Source of the DNA: JBDIBB01 sp039812685 | GTDB taxonomy: Bacteria; Acidobacteriota; Vicinamibacteria; Vicinamibacterales; JAFNAJ01 | Direction of reading: 5' to 3' | Assembly (NCBI GenBank): GCA_039812685.1 | Contig: JBDIBB010000051.1 | Span: forward strand, 1 to 27,560 | Length of the DNA: 27,560 bases | Part shown: piece by piece, positions 1-8,204 of the stretch | How the letters are laid out: each line of letters opens with the position of its first letter | Numbering within the stretch: the stretch's first letter is position 1 | Notes under the pieces: model-generated | What the model was told of the DNA's origin: nothing | The model's input: the letters and a program-made list of their open reading frames with translations, nothing else | Database searches by the model: none | Position numbers and translations under genes: made by a program

Positions 1-455
1 ACCAGCCGCGCGAGGTCGGCCGAGAGCGCGTCGGAGGTGAGCGGGCCGGTGGCCACCACGAGCGGGAACATCCCGCTCCCGGGCGCGGGCAGGCCTGCCA
101 CCTCCTCCCGCACCACGGTGATCAGCGGGTGCGCCGCGATGGCCGCCGTCACGCCCTCGGCGAACCGCTCGCGGTCCACCGCCAGCGCCGCGCCGGCGGG
201 CACGCGCGTCGCGTCCGCCACGCGCATCACCACCGAGCCGAGCCGCCGCATCTCCTCCTTGAGCAGGCCGACCGCGTTGTCGAGCTTGTCGCCGCGGAAC
301 GAGTTGCTGCATACCAGCTCAGCCAGGCGATCGGTCTTGTGGACCGCCGTGGCCCGCACGGGGCGCATCTCGTGGATGGTGACGGGCACGCCGCGGCTCG
401 CCGCCTGCCACGCGGCCTCGCACCCGGCAAGCCCTCCGCCGATGACGTGGATCAT
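1..455 (-). CDS. trmFO: TrmFO, methylenetetrahydrofolate-tRNA-(uracil-5-)-methyltransferase (N-terminal part)
   Basis: Folate- and FAD-dependent enzyme that makes 5-methyluridine at position 54 in the tRNA T-loop. The translation starts at an ATG at 455 with MIHVIGGGLAGCEAAW, which is the GxGxxG dinucleotide-binding loop of the FAD domain. It continues with the family signature ELVCSNSFRGDKLDNAVG, followed by LLKEEMRRLGS. About 151 residues are visible before the window edge; the family is about 440-470 residues, so roughly two thirds is missing. It lies 93 bp downstream of topA on the same strand, the usual dprA-topA-trmFO order. No strong Shine-Dalgarno sequence is seen; the spacer contains two hairpins. 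Confidence 0.96.
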   Translation of the reverse strand, partial: MIHVIGGGLAGCEAAWQAASRGVPVTIHEMRPVRATAVHKTDRLAELVCSNSFRGDKLDNAVGLLKEEMRRLGSVVMRVADATRVPAGAALAVDRERFAEGVTAAIAAHPLITVVREEVAGLPAPGSGMFPLVVATGPLTSDALSADLARL

Positions 456-481
456 GGTCGTCGATGGCGCCGCGCGTCCGC

Positions 482-517
482 GGGTTCGCGGGCGAACCCC
501 GGGAGCCTGGAGGCTCC
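482..517. repeat. Two adjacent hairpins in the topA-trmFO spacer
   Basis: GGGTTCGC (482-489) pairs with GCGAACCC (492-499) across a 2-nt gap. GGAGCC (502-507) pairs with GGCTCC (512-517) across a 4-nt loop. Both lie between the topA stop and the trmFO start. No T-run follows on the minus strand, so they are not convincing intrinsic terminators; they could be RNA-processing or partial-termination elements. Confidence 0.5.
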
Positions 518-548
518 TGACTCCTCGAGACGGCCCCGCGAAGGCGTC

Positions 549-3230
549 CTACCCTGCCCGCCGCCGCACGCCCCGCCGTGGCGCCCGCCGCGGCGCGCCC
601 TCGCGCTCCTTCAGCAGCGCGACGGCATCCTCCAGCGTGATCGCGTCCGCCTTCGTGCCCTTCGGCAGCGAGGCGTTGGTGGTGCCATCCGACACGTAGG
701 GCCCGTAGCGGCCGTCGAACAGCTTCACCAGGGCGCCCGACTGCGGGTGCGCCCCCAGTTCGCGCAGCACCGTCTTGGCGGCCGTGCGGCGCGCGCGCGA
801 TCGCTTCGGCTGCCGCAGCAGTTCCACGGCGGCCTCGAGCGCGATCGTGAACACCTGCTCGTCGGACTCGAGCGAGCGGAACTCGTCGCCGTGCTTCACG
901 TACGGGCCGAACCGGCCGAAGTTCGCCGTGATCGGCTCGCCGTCGTCGGGATGCGGACCGATCTGGCGCGGCAGCGAGAGCAGCTTCAGCGCGACGTCGA
1001 GCGTGATGGTGCGCTCGGTGACGCCCGCCGGCAGCGACGCGCGCGGCGGCTTCACCGTGCTCCCCTTCTCGGGCGAGGCGCCCAACTGCACGTAGGGTCC
1101 GAAGCGGCCCGTCAGCAGGAAGACCTGCTGGCCGGTGGCGGGATCGGCGCCGAGCGATCGCGGTCCCGCGGCCTTCGCCTCGAGCAGCGCCACCGCCTTC
1201 TCCACCGTGAGATCGGCCGGCGCCGTGTCTTCCGGCAGCGACACCGTGTTGCCGTCGCCGCCCTCGCCCCGCTGCAGGAACGACCCGTAGCGGCCGATGC
1301 GCACCACGATCGGCGCGCCCGAGACCGGGTCGGCGCCCACCTCCACGGCCGGGTAGTCGATGGTGTCGCCCGCGCCGCTCACCTTGCCCCGCAGGCCCGG
1401 TCCCTCGCTGCCGCCGCCGTCGTAGAACTCGCGGAGGAAGTCGAGCCAGTTCTTCTCGCCGTTGGAGATGTCGTCGAGGACTTCCTCCAGCCTCGCGGTG
1501 AACTTCACGTCCACGTACTCCGTGAAGTGGCTGCGCAGCAGGTTGGTGACCGCAAACGCCGTGAAGCTCGGCACCAGCGCCTTGCCCTGGCGGAACACGT
1601 ACCCGCGCCGCTGGATGGTGGCGATGGTGGGCGCGTAGGTCGACGGGCGGCCGATGCCTTCCTCCTCGAGCTTCTTCACCAGCGACGCCTCGGTGTAGCG
1701 CGGCGGCGGGCTGGTGACATGCCCCTTGGCCTCGAGCGACTGCAGCGCCAGCGTCGCGCCGCCGGCCGACGCCGCCTGCACCAGGTCGCCCACGCGGCAG
1801 GCCGGCAGCAGCGTCTCCTGATCGCCGAGCTCGGCCGCCGGATCGTCGCTGCCCTCCACGTAGGCGCGCAGGAAGCCGGCGAACCTGATGGCCTTGCCCG
1901 TGGCGGTGAACGCGCACGGCGTGCCGTCGCCGGTGGCCGCCGAGATCTCGAGCGTGGTGCGCAGCAACTGCGCGTCGGCCATCTGCGAGGCGATGGTGCG
2001 CTTCCAGATCAGCTCGTAGAGCCGCAGGTCGTCGGCGTCGAGCACGCCGCGCCGCTCCAGTTCCAGCGGCGTGAGCGTGAAGTCGGTGGGCCGGATGGCC
2101 TCGTGCGCTTCCTGCGCGTTGCGCACCTTCGTCTGGTACTGCCTGGGCCCGCGATAGTACTCCCCGCCGAACAGCTCGCGGATCACGCGTCCCGACTCCC
2201 GCAACGCCTTCTCGCTGAGCGTCGTCGAGTCGGTGCGGTGGTAGCTGATCAACCCCTCCATCTGCCCGCCGCCCACCTCAACGCCCTGGAACAGGCGCTG
2301 CGCGATCGACATGGTGCGGTCGGCCGGGAATCCCAGCTTGCGGTTGGCCTCCTGCTGCAGCGTGGACGTGGTGAACGGCGCGTAGGGCCGCTGCGAGGCC
2401 GGCTTCTCCTCGACGTTGGTGACGCGCCACGGGAGCCGCCCGGCCAGTTCCGTCGCCAGCCGCCGCGCCTCGTCGGGGCCGAGCAGCCGGACGTTACGGC
2501 CCGAGAGCCGCCCGGTGGTGGCGTCGAAGTCGCGTCCTGAGGCGACGCGCTGCTCGCCGATGCGCACGAGCGTGGCGGCAAACGGGCGCTCGCCTCCGAT
2601 GCGCGCCTCCAGGTCCCAGTACTCGCTGGCGAGGAAGCGCCGCCGCTCCTCTTCGCGCTCGACGATCAGCCGCACCGCGACGCTCTGCACGCGCCCCGCG
2701 CTCAGGCCCGTCTGCACCTTGCGCCACAGCACCGGCGACACCATGTAGCCGTAGAGCCGGTCGAGGATGCGCCGCGCCTCCTGCGCCCGCACCAGCGGCT
2801 CGTTCACGTCGTGCCGCTCGCGCAACGCCTCCTTCACCGCGTCCTCGGTGATCTCGTGGAAGACGATGCGGCGTACCGGCAGCGTGCGCGCGGGCTTCAG
2901 CAGTTCCTTCAGGTGCCAGCTGATCGACTCGCCCTCGCGGTCGGGGTCGGTGGCGAGGATGAGCTCCGACGCCCCCTTCAGCGCGGCGCGCAACCGCGTG
3001 ACGTGCTTCTTCTTGTCGGACGGGACGATGTAGAGCGGCGCGAAGTCGTTGTCGACGTCCACGCCGAGCCGCCCCACCTCCTTGTCCACGTGCTTGGGGG
3101 CGTCCTTGGCCGACTCGGGCAGATCGCGGACGTGGCCGAAGCTGGCTTCGACCGTGAAGGCACTTCCCAGGAACCGTCCAAGGGTCTTGGCCTTGGCGGG
3201 CGATTCGACGATGACGAGAGGCTTGGCCAT
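549..3230 (-). CDS. topA: DNA topoisomerase I (type IA)
   Basis: Relaxes negatively supercoiled DNA by transient single-strand cleavage. The 893-residue protein begins MAKPLVIVESPAKAKTLGRF, the start of the TOPRIM domain with catalytic Glu9; the DPDREGE acidic motif lies at about 95-101. The catalytic tyrosine is Tyr330 in GLISYHRTDST. The C-terminal third carries repeats of the GRFGPYV type (for example TGRFGPYVQLG, FGRFGPYVKHG, DGRYGPYVSDG), the TopA C-terminal repeat, and ends in an Arg-rich tail. The CxxC zinc ribbons of E. coli TopA are absent, as in many other phyla. It sits 36 bp downstream of dprA and is probably co-transcribed with it. Confidence 0.98.
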   Translation of the reverse strand: MAKPLVIVESPAKAKTLGRFLGSAFTVEASFGHVRDLPESAKDAPKHVDKEVGRLGVDVDNDFAPLYIVPSDKKKHVTRLRAALKGASELILATDPDREGESISWHLKELLKPARTLPVRRIVFHEITEDAVKEALRERHDVNEPLVRAQEARRILDRLYGYMVSPVLWRKVQTGLSAGRVQSVAVRLIVEREEERRRFLASEYWDLEARIGGERPFAATLVRIGEQRVASGRDFDATTGRLSGRNVRLLGPDEARRLATELAGRLPWRVTNVEEKPASQRPYAPFTTSTLQQEANRKLGFPADRTMSIAQRLFQGVEVGGGQMEGLISYHRTDSTTLSEKALRESGRVIRELFGGEYYRGPRQYQTKVRNAQEAHEAIRPTDFTLTPLELERRGVLDADDLRLYELIWKRTIASQMADAQLLRTTLEISAATGDGTPCAFTATGKAIRFAGFLRAYVEGSDDPAAELGDQETLLPACRVGDLVQAASAGGATLALQSLEAKGHVTSPPPRYTEASLVKKLEEEGIGRPSTYAPTIATIQRRGYVFRQGKALVPSFTAFAVTNLLRSHFTEYVDVKFTARLEEVLDDISNGEKNWLDFLREFYDGGGSEGPGLRGKVSGAGDTIDYPAVEVGADPVSGAPIVVRIGRYGSFLQRGEGGDGNTVSLPEDTAPADLTVEKAVALLEAKAAGPRSLGADPATGQQVFLLTGRFGPYVQLGASPEKGSTVKPPRASLPAGVTERTITLDVALKLLSLPRQIGPHPDDGEPITANFGRFGPYVKHGDEFRSLESDEQVFTIALEAAVELLRQPKRSRARRTAAKTVLRELGAHPQSGALVKLFDGRYGPYVSDGTTNASLPKGTKADAITLEDAVALLKEREGAPRRAPRRGVRRRAG

Positions 3231-3266
3231 GAAAACGCGAAGATTACTCGAAGAACGGAACTCACA

Positions 3267-4358
3267 TTACCACTTTCGTGCCACGCGCAAGATCCGGCCC
3301 CCCGGCAGCCGCTCGATCCAGCCGTCGAGTTCGAGGGCCGACAGCCGCGCCAGCAGCGCCGGAACCGGCCAGGGCAGGCGTCGCGCAAGCGCATCGATTT
3401 CCTCGGCAACGCCGGGCGTGAGGACCCGCAGCACCTCGTCGTCGGGCGCGGTGACGGCCGGGCGCGCCGCCGCCGGCGGATCGGCGCGCGGGAGCAGGCG
3501 CAGGGCCTCGAGGACATCGGCGGCCGACTCGACCAGCAACGCCCCGTCGCGGATGAGCAGGTGCGCGCCGCGATTGCGCCCGCCGGCCACCAGCCCCGGC
3601 ATCGCCATCACCTCCCGCCCCTGGTCGAGCGCCGTCCGCGCCGTGATGAGCGCTCCGCTCCGCTCGGCGGCTTCCACCACCACCGTCGCCAGGCTCAGGC
3701 CGCTGATGATGCGGTTGCGCAGCGGGAAATGGTGGGCCCTGGGCGAGGTGCCCGGCGGGAACTCCGCCACGGAGGCGCCGGTTTCGGCCACCCGGGCGGC
3801 CAGCGCGTCGTGCTCGGCCGGGTAGACGACATCGACGCCGCAGCCCAGCACCGCCACGGTCCGACCCGAGGCCAGCGCCCCTTCGTGCGCCGCGGCGTCG
3901 ACGCCCCTGGCCAGCCCGCTCACCACCACGACGCCCGCCGACGCGAGGTCCTCGCCCAGCGCACGGGCGGCGCGCAGGCCCTCGGCCCCCGCCGCCCGTG
4001 AGCCGACCACCGCCACGGCGGGCAGCGCCAGCACGTCGGGCAGTCCCCTGATCCAGAGCACTGGCGGCGGATCGGGGATCTCGGCCAGCAGGCGCGGGTA
4101 CGCAGGCTCGCCGAACGCGACCACGCGCAGCCCGCGCGGCAGCGCGCCATCCAGGAGACGGGCTGCGCTCCCCGACAGCCCGGAGGCCAGCCGCGCCGCC
4201 TCGCCGGCGTCCTCCAGCAGGACGCCAAGCGCCTGGCGCGCCGTCAACGGTGGGGAATCGTGGGAGCGATCGAGCGAGCGCAGTCGCCGCACGGCGGCGA
4301 AGCGCAGCCGGCCGGGGGCGAGCGAGATGGCAACGGCATCCAGCAGGTGGGCGAACAT
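3267..4358 (-). CDS. dprA: DNA processing protein DprA (Smf)
   Basis: Binds incoming single-stranded DNA during natural transformation and loads RecA. The 363-residue protein starts at an ATG at 4358, preceded by a GGGGAG ribosome-binding site; the frame stays open upstream but that extension has no family similarity. Visible features are an N-terminal helical region, the Rossmann-fold core with VAVVGSRAAG (Arg121 region), VVSGLARGVDAAAHEGAL and the FPLRNRIISGLS motif, then a C-terminal DprA-type winged helix (about 300-360). It is first in the dprA-topA-trmFO cluster. With the comF-like gene at 8658 it hints at, but does not prove, DNA uptake ability. Confidence 0.96.
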   Translation of the reverse strand: MFAHLLDAVAISLAPGRLRFAAVRRLRSLDRSHDSPPLTARQALGVLLEDAGEAARLASGLSGSAARLLDGALPRGLRVVAFGEPAYPRLLAEIPDPPPVLWIRGLPDVLALPAVAVVGSRAAGAEGLRAARALGEDLASAGVVVVSGLARGVDAAAHEGALASGRTVAVLGCGVDVVYPAEHDALAARVAETGASVAEFPPGTSPRAHHFPLRNRIISGLSLATVVVEAAERSGALITARTALDQGREVMAMPGLVAGGRNRGAHLLIRDGALLVESAADVLEALRLLPRADPPAAARPAVTAPDDEVLRVLTPGVAEEIDALARRLPWPVPALLARLSALELDGWIERLPGGRILRVARKW

Positions 4359-4455
4359 CGCGAGCACTCCCCGAGCGCCGCGCCCACGACCTGCCTTGAC
4401 GCACGAAGGCCGGGCGCGACGGCACCGGATGCCGCATCGCCCGACCTCGCCGGCG

Positions 4456-4461
4456 ACTATA
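4456..4461 (-). promoter_or_regulatory. Possible -10 box for dprA
   Basis: The minus strand reads TATAGT here, about 98 nt upstream of the dprA start. No recognisable -35 hexamer is found at 16-18 bp, so this is a weak call. Confidence 0.25.
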
Positions 4462-4484
4462 GCACGGCCAGCCCGCCTGCCTGC

Positions 4485-4513
4485 TTGCGCGGGTGCGGGG
4501 TGTCGCTTATAGT
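4485..4513 (+). promoter_or_regulatory. Sigma-70-type promoter for the TPR/lipoprotein pair
   Basis: TTGCGC at 4485-4490 and TATAGT at 4508-4513 are separated by exactly 17 bp. The start codon of the TPR gene is at 4530, leaving a leader of about 10 nt that contains GGAACGGAA as a possible ribosome-binding site. Confidence 0.6.
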
Positions 4514-4529
4514 CGGAACGGAACACACC

Positions 4530-4886
4530 ATGTCGGCCACGAGAGTTCTCCTGATCGTCTGGCTCGTGGCAGTCGTGCCCGGGGCCGCCTTCGCCGACGC
4601 GCGTTCCGACGCGCGGGCACAGGTCGAGTTCGGCATAGCCGTCGCCCAGAAGGGCCTGTGGAAGGAAGCGCTCTACCGCTGGGAGCGCGCCACCCAGATC
4701 GACCCCGGCTACGCCGCGGCGTTCAACAACCTGGCGATCGCCTACGAGCAGTCGGGTGACTTCCAGCGGGCGCGCCAGGCCTACGAACGCGCGACCGAAC
4801 TCGAGCCCGACAACCTGCAGATCCGCCAGAACTTCGATCTGTTCAAGGAAATCAATGACCGGACGAGTCGCCCTCAGGAGCGCTAG
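4530..4886 (+). CDS. Secreted small TPR-repeat protein
   Basis: A 118-residue protein with an N-terminal signal peptide (hydrophobic core LLIVWLVAVVPGAA, likely cleaved after AFA at about residue 23). Two tetratricopeptide repeats follow, containing LWKEALYRWERATQIDPGY and DFQRARQAYERATELEPDN. TPRs mediate protein-protein contacts, and the signal peptide places it in the periplasm or envelope. The ATG at 4530 is chosen because it opens the signal peptide and sits just after a promoter. Its last 32 bp overlap the downstream lipoprotein gene, so the two are almost certainly translated together and may form a complex. The specific function is unknown. Confidence 0.88.
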   Translation: MSATRVLLIVWLVAVVPGAAFADARSDARAQVEFGIAVAQKGLWKEALYRWERATQIDPGYAAAFNNLAIAYEQSGDFQRARQAYERATELEPDNLQIRQNFDLFKEINDRTSRPQER

Positions 4887-5628
4887 CACGATCGTCGCCG
4901 CGCTGCTGGCGGGCGGCTGCACCACCTTCTACGAGGTGCCGATCGAGACGCCGATCCAGCCCAAGCTCGACGTCACCGCGTTCCAGCGCGTGCTCGTGGC
5001 CGGCTTCATCGCCGGCGGATCCGACGAACTCGACGCCAACCTCGAGACCGTTCGGCTGCTGCGCAGCCAGTTGCGGACCCGATCGAGCATCCGGGTCATC
5101 GAGGCCGATGTCCTGCCGCTGATCGAGGTGGCGCAAGGCGAATCGGGCGAGGCCAACGGCGGCACGACCGGCGGCGCCACGGCGTTGCCCGAGCACATCC
5201 GCGACGAGAAGGACCTGGCGTCCTACGAGCGGGTCTTCGCCAACGTCGACTACTGGAAGCGCATCGGCGAGGAGTTCCAGAACCCGCTCATCGTCACCGG
5301 CACGGTGCTCTTCACGCCGCACCAGCGGTCGGGCTTCGTCACGCGGGAGCAGGAGGTGTACGACTCCTTCGGCCGGCGGCGCGTGGTGCCGGTGCGCACC
5401 TACCTCGAGCGCAAGGGGTTCATCCTGCGGCCGAAGTTCATCTTCATCGACGGCCGCACCGGGACGACGCTCTATTCCGAGTCGTTCCGCGAGGAGGTTC
5501 TCTACAACGCGGCGCAGAACACCCCGGCGCTCTCCTCGTACTTCGAACTGATGGACCGGCTGGTGCCGAGCTTCCTGAACACGCTCAGCGCCCAGAAGAT
5601 CCGCGGCACGCGCGTCCTGCTGAAGTAG
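4855..5628 (+). CDS. Putative lipoprotein of unknown function
   Basis: A 257-residue protein starting at ATG 4855, preceded by AAGGA. The N-terminus is a lipoprotein signal peptide with lipobox LAGGC (lipidated Cys22). The mature part has no domain I can name. It begins with a segment resembling envelope proteins that set up a per-cell activity value (PIQPKLDVTAFQRVLVAGF), and contains a Gly/Thr-rich linker (GEANGGTTGGATA), a region mentioning TGTVLFTPHQ and a conserved-looking FIFIDGRTGTTLYSE strand. It overlaps the upstream TPR gene and ends in a GC hairpin. It is probably an envelope partner of the TPR protein; this is inferred from context. Confidence 0.85.
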   Translation: MTGRVALRSASTIVAALLAGGCTTFYEVPIETPIQPKLDVTAFQRVLVAGFIAGGSDELDANLETVRLLRSQLRTRSSIRVIEADVLPLIEVAQGESGEANGGTTGGATALPEHIRDEKDLASYERVFANVDYWKRIGEEFQNPLIVTGTVLFTPHQRSGFVTREQEVYDSFGRRRVVPVRTYLERKGFILRPKFIFIDGRTGTTLYSESFREEVLYNAAQNTPALSSYFELMDRLVPSFLNTLSAQKIRGTRVLLK

Positions 5629-5637
5629 CGCCGGGAC

Positions 5638-5654
5638 GGCGCGGGCGCCGCGCC
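5638..5654 (+). terminator. GC-rich hairpin after the lipoprotein gene
   Basis: GGCGCGG pairs perfectly with CCGCGCC across a GCG loop, 10 nt after the stop codon. There is no T-tail, so termination strength is uncertain. Confidence 0.35.
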
Positions 5655-5727
5655 CGGCCACGCCGCGCGGAGCGCGACCCGGCGACAGCGGCCGCACCCG
5701 GGCTCGCGAGTCGGGTTGTGGGGCCGT

Positions 5728-5757
5728 TTGCCGGATATCGTCCGCGCGTGGTATCCT
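5728..5757 (+). promoter_or_regulatory. Promoter of the rplU-rpmA-obg operon
   Basis: TTGCCG at 5728-5733 and TATCCT at 5752-5757 are 18 bp apart. The expected transcript start is about 50 nt before the rplU GTG, leaving a leader in which a ribosomal-protein autoregulatory structure could lie; none is obvious by eye. Confidence 0.5.
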
Positions 5758-5815
5758 CATGGGCTTTCGCGCGTGGCGCGGGGCCCGGCGTGGGGCCCGC
5801 GCAGGAGGTCGAGTC

Positions 5816-6130
5816 GTGTTCGCGATCATCAAGAGCGGCGGCCGTCAGATGAGGGTCGCCCCCGGTGCGGTGGTGAACGTCGATCGCTTCGCCGGCACAC
5901 CCGGCGAGCAGGTCACCATCGATCAGGTGCTGCTGGTCGGCACCGACGGCGGCGAGTGCGTCGCCGGAACGCCGTTCGTGGCCGGCGCGCGCGTGGTGGG
6001 CGTGGTGGCCGGCGAGGTGCGCGGCGAGAAGCTGCGGGTCTTCAAGAAGAAGCGCCGCAAGCAGTACCGCCGCACGAAGGGACACCGCAGCACCTTCACG
6101 CAGGTGCGGATCCAGGACATCCTGGTCTAG
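5816..6130 (+). CDS. rplU: 50S ribosomal protein L21
   Basis: Large-subunit protein that contacts 23S rRNA. The 104-residue product begins (M)FAIIKSGGRQ and contains the L21 signature KKKRRKQYRRTKGHRSTFTQVRI near the C-terminus (about 75-100). It starts at GTG 5816; an excellent AGGAGG ribosome-binding site at about 5802-5808 decides this start over the upstream ATG at 5759, whose extension is not L21-like. It is first gene of the rplU-rpmA-obg-nadD-rsfS run. Confidence 0.97.
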   Translation: MFAIIKSGGRQMRVAPGAVVNVDRFAGTPGEQVTIDQVLLVGTDGGECVAGTPFVAGARVVGVVAGEVRGEKLRVFKKKRRKQYRRTKGHRSTFTQVRIQDILV

Positions 6131-6149
6131 CGCGGCAGGGACACGAGTC

Positions 6150-6407
6150 ATGGCACACAAGAAAGGTCAGGGCAGCTCGCGCAACGGGCGAGACAGCCAG
6201 TCGCAGCGGCTCGGCGTCAAGAAGTTCGGCGGCAACAGGGTGACGGGCGGATCGATCCTCGTCCGCCAGCGCGGGCGGCGATTCCAGCCCGGGCTCAACG
6301 TCGGCCTCGGCAAGGACGACACGCTGTTCGCCAAGGTGGGCGGCATCGTCAAGTTCGAGGATCACGGCGCGCGCGGCCGCTTCATCAGCATCGTGCCCGC
6401 CGAGTAG
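6150..6407 (+). CDS. rpmA: 50S ribosomal protein L27
   Basis: An 85-residue protein whose N-terminal tail reaches the peptidyl-transferase centre. MAHKKGQGSSRNGRDSQSQR and LGVKKFGGNRVTGGSIL are textbook L27 sequence, followed by RQRG.RFQPG and GKDDTLFAKVGG. The N-terminus starts directly at MAHKK, so it lacks the cleaved extension seen in Firmicutes. It starts 20 bp after the rplU stop and is followed by a hairpin before obg. Confidence 0.98.
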   Translation: MAHKKGQGSSRNGRDSQSQRLGVKKFGGNRVTGGSILVRQRGRRFQPGLNVGLGKDDTLFAKVGGIVKFEDHGARGRFISIVPAE

Positions 6408-6420
6408 CCGCGGACACCGG

Positions 6421-6441
6421 GGCCGCCCTCCCGCGGCGGCC
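6421..6441 (+). terminator. Hairpin with pyrimidine-rich tail between rpmA and obg
   Basis: GGCCGCC (6421-6427) pairs with GGCGGCC (6435-6441) over a 7-nt loop; two further pairs (one G-U) can extend the stem. TCTTCCTCG follows and then the obg ATG at 6451. It looks like an attenuator or partial terminator that would lower obg expression relative to the ribosomal proteins. Confidence 0.5.
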
Positions 6442-6450
6442 TCTTCCTCG

Positions 6451-7521
6451 ATGTTCGTCGACGAAGTCGAGATCCAGGTCACGGCCGGCGACGGCGGCCG
6501 CGGGTGCGTCGCGTTCAGGCGCGAGAAATACGTGCCCCGCGGCGGCCCCAGCGGCGGTGACGGCGGTCACGGCGGGTCGGTCCTGCTCGTCGCCAGCGCC
6601 AGTTACAACACGCTCGTCAACTTCCGCTATACGCCCACGTTCCGCGCCGAGCGCGGGCGGCACGGCGAGGGATCCAACAGGACGGGACGCTCCGGCGGAC
6701 ACCTGTTCATCCCCGTGCCCATCGGGACCGTGATCCACGAGCGCACGCCCGATGGGGACCTCGTGCTGCTGGGCGATCTCACGGAAGACGGCGTCGAGCT
6801 GCTGGTCGCCCGCGGCGGCAAGGGCGGCTGGGGCAACGCCCGGTTCGCGACCTCGACCAACCGCGCCCCGCGCCGTGCGCTGCCCGGTCTGCCCGGCGAA
6901 TCGCGGGCGCTGCGCCTCACGCTCAAACTGCTGGCCGACGTCGGCCTGGTCGGCTTCCCCAACGCGGGCAAGTCGACGCTGATTTCGCGCATCTCGGCCG
7001 CACGGCCCCGGATTGCCGACTACCCGTTCACCACGCTGGTTCCCAACCTCGGCGTCGTGCGTCTCGACGATCTGCGCAGCTTCGTCGTGGCCGACGTGCC
7101 CGGCCTCATCGAGGGCGCACACCGCGGCCACGGACTCGGCCACCAGTTCCTGCGGCACCTCGAGCGCACACGCGTGCTCGTCCACCTGGTGGACGTCTCC
7201 TCGCTCTCGGGTCGCGATCCGGTGGACGACTTCGAGGTGATCCAGCGCGAGCTGGCGCTGTTTCCCACCGACGCCGAGCTGGGGTCGGTGCCGCTTGGCG
7301 AACGTCCGCAGGTCGTGGCGGCCAACAAGGTGGATGCGCTCGACGAGCCGGATCGCCTGGCGCGCCTGCGCGCCCACGTCGAGCGGCGCGGCCTGCCGTT
7401 CCACGAAATCTCGGCCGTGACGGGCCAGGGTCTGCCGGCGCTGCTCGAAACCCTCTGGGCCCACGTCGCCCAACGCCCGGCGCCGCCGCTGATCACGGCC
7501 GGCCCGATCGAGTCGTCATGA
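6451..7521 (+). CDS. obg: GTPase Obg (CgtA)
   Basis: Ribosome-associated GTPase involved in late 50S assembly and stress responses. The 356-residue product has the Gly-rich Obg fold (1-160: VTAGDGGRGCVAFRREKYVPRGG and RGGKGGWGNA), followed by the G domain with G1 GFPNAGKST (168-176), switch DVPGLIEGAHRGHGLGHQFL and NKVD. The C-terminal OCT domain of longer Obg proteins is absent. The start at 6451 matches the family N-terminus, but only pyrimidines precede it, so there is no Shine-Dalgarno. The stop overlaps the nadD start by 4 bp. Confidence 0.98.
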   Translation: MFVDEVEIQVTAGDGGRGCVAFRREKYVPRGGPSGGDGGHGGSVLLVASASYNTLVNFRYTPTFRAERGRHGEGSNRTGRSGGHLFIPVPIGTVIHERTPDGDLVLLGDLTEDGVELLVARGGKGGWGNARFATSTNRAPRRALPGLPGESRALRLTLKLLADVGLVGFPNAGKSTLISRISAARPRIADYPFTTLVPNLGVVRLDDLRSFVVADVPGLIEGAHRGHGLGHQFLRHLERTRVLVHLVDVSSLSGRDPVDDFEVIQRELALFPTDAELGSVPLGERPQVVAANKVDALDEPDRLARLRAHVERRGLPFHEISAVTGQGLPALLETLWAHVAQRPAPPLITAGPIESS

Positions 7522-8204
7522 CCATGACCGGGCGCCTGGGGCTGATGGGCGGCACCTTCGATCCCATTCACCGCGGCCACATCGACGCGGCCGCCGCCGC
7601 GCGGGATCGGCTCGGCCTCGACCGGGTGTGGCTGCTGCCCTCGCGCGTGCCGCCGCACCGGACCGCCCAGCCCCTCGCCTCCGGCTATCACCGCTTCGCC
7701 ATGGCGGCGCTCGCCGCGCAGGAGATCGAGGGGCTGGAGGTCAGCGACCTGGAACTGATGTCGGCTGGTCCGTCCTACACGGTGCGTACGCTCGACGCGC
7801 TGCGGGCCGCCGGCTTCGCTCCCTCGCAGTTGTTCTTCATCATCGGCTCGGATGCCTTCGCGGAAATTGCCACCTGGTTCGACTACCCCAGGCTGCTCGA
7901 CGCCGCCCACTTCGTCGTCGTGTCACGGCCCGGCCACTGCCACGACGAGGTGCTGGCCCGGACCCCGGCGCTCGCCGGCCGCGTGCGCGACCAGCGCAGC
8001 GGCGGCACCTTCTCCACGGATGCCGCCGGAACGGCCGTGATCCTCATCGCGGCCGCCACCGCCAACGTCTCCTCCACCGCGCTGCGCGCGCGCCTCGCGG
8101 CAGGCCTGGACGTGGACGACCTCGTCCCGGCTCCCGTCGCGCGGCACATTCAGCGACACCACCTCTACCAGCCGTCCGCCGCGGCAGTCTCCTTGCATGA
8201 GTGA
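7518..8204 (+). CDS. nadD: Nicotinate-nucleotide adenylyltransferase
   Basis: Converts nicotinate mononucleotide and ATP to deamido-NAD in NAD biosynthesis. The 228-residue product carries the nucleotidyltransferase motif MGGTFDPIHRGH at about 10-21, LLPSRVPPHR, IIGSDAF and the C-terminal ISSTxxR equivalent NVSSTALRARL. ATG 7518 overlaps the obg stop (ATGA), so translation is probably coupled. The end overlaps rsfS by 8 bp. An in-frame ATG two codons later (MTM) is possible. Confidence 0.96.
   Translation: MTMTGRLGLMGGTFDPIHRGHIDAAAAARDRLGLDRVWLLPSRVPPHRTAQPLASGYHRFAMAALAAQEIEGLEVSDLELMSAGPSYTVRTLDALRAAGFAPSQLFFIIGSDAFAEIATWFDYPRLLDAAHFVVVSRPGHCHDEVLARTPALAGRVRDQRSGGTFSTDAAGTAVILIAAATANVSSTALRARLAAGLDVDDLVPAPVARHIQRHHLYQPSAAAVSLHE

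Noticed and set aside
129..2540. A plus-strand open frame of about 800 codons antisense to topA and trmFO
   Set aside because: It has the same Arg/Ala/Val/Leu-rich antisense composition and no motif; topA and trmFO are certain on the other strand.
3267..4925. A longer dprA start extending to 4925
   Set aside because: The extension crosses the TPR gene and the divergent promoter, and lacks DprA similarity; ATG 4358 has a good ribosome-binding site.
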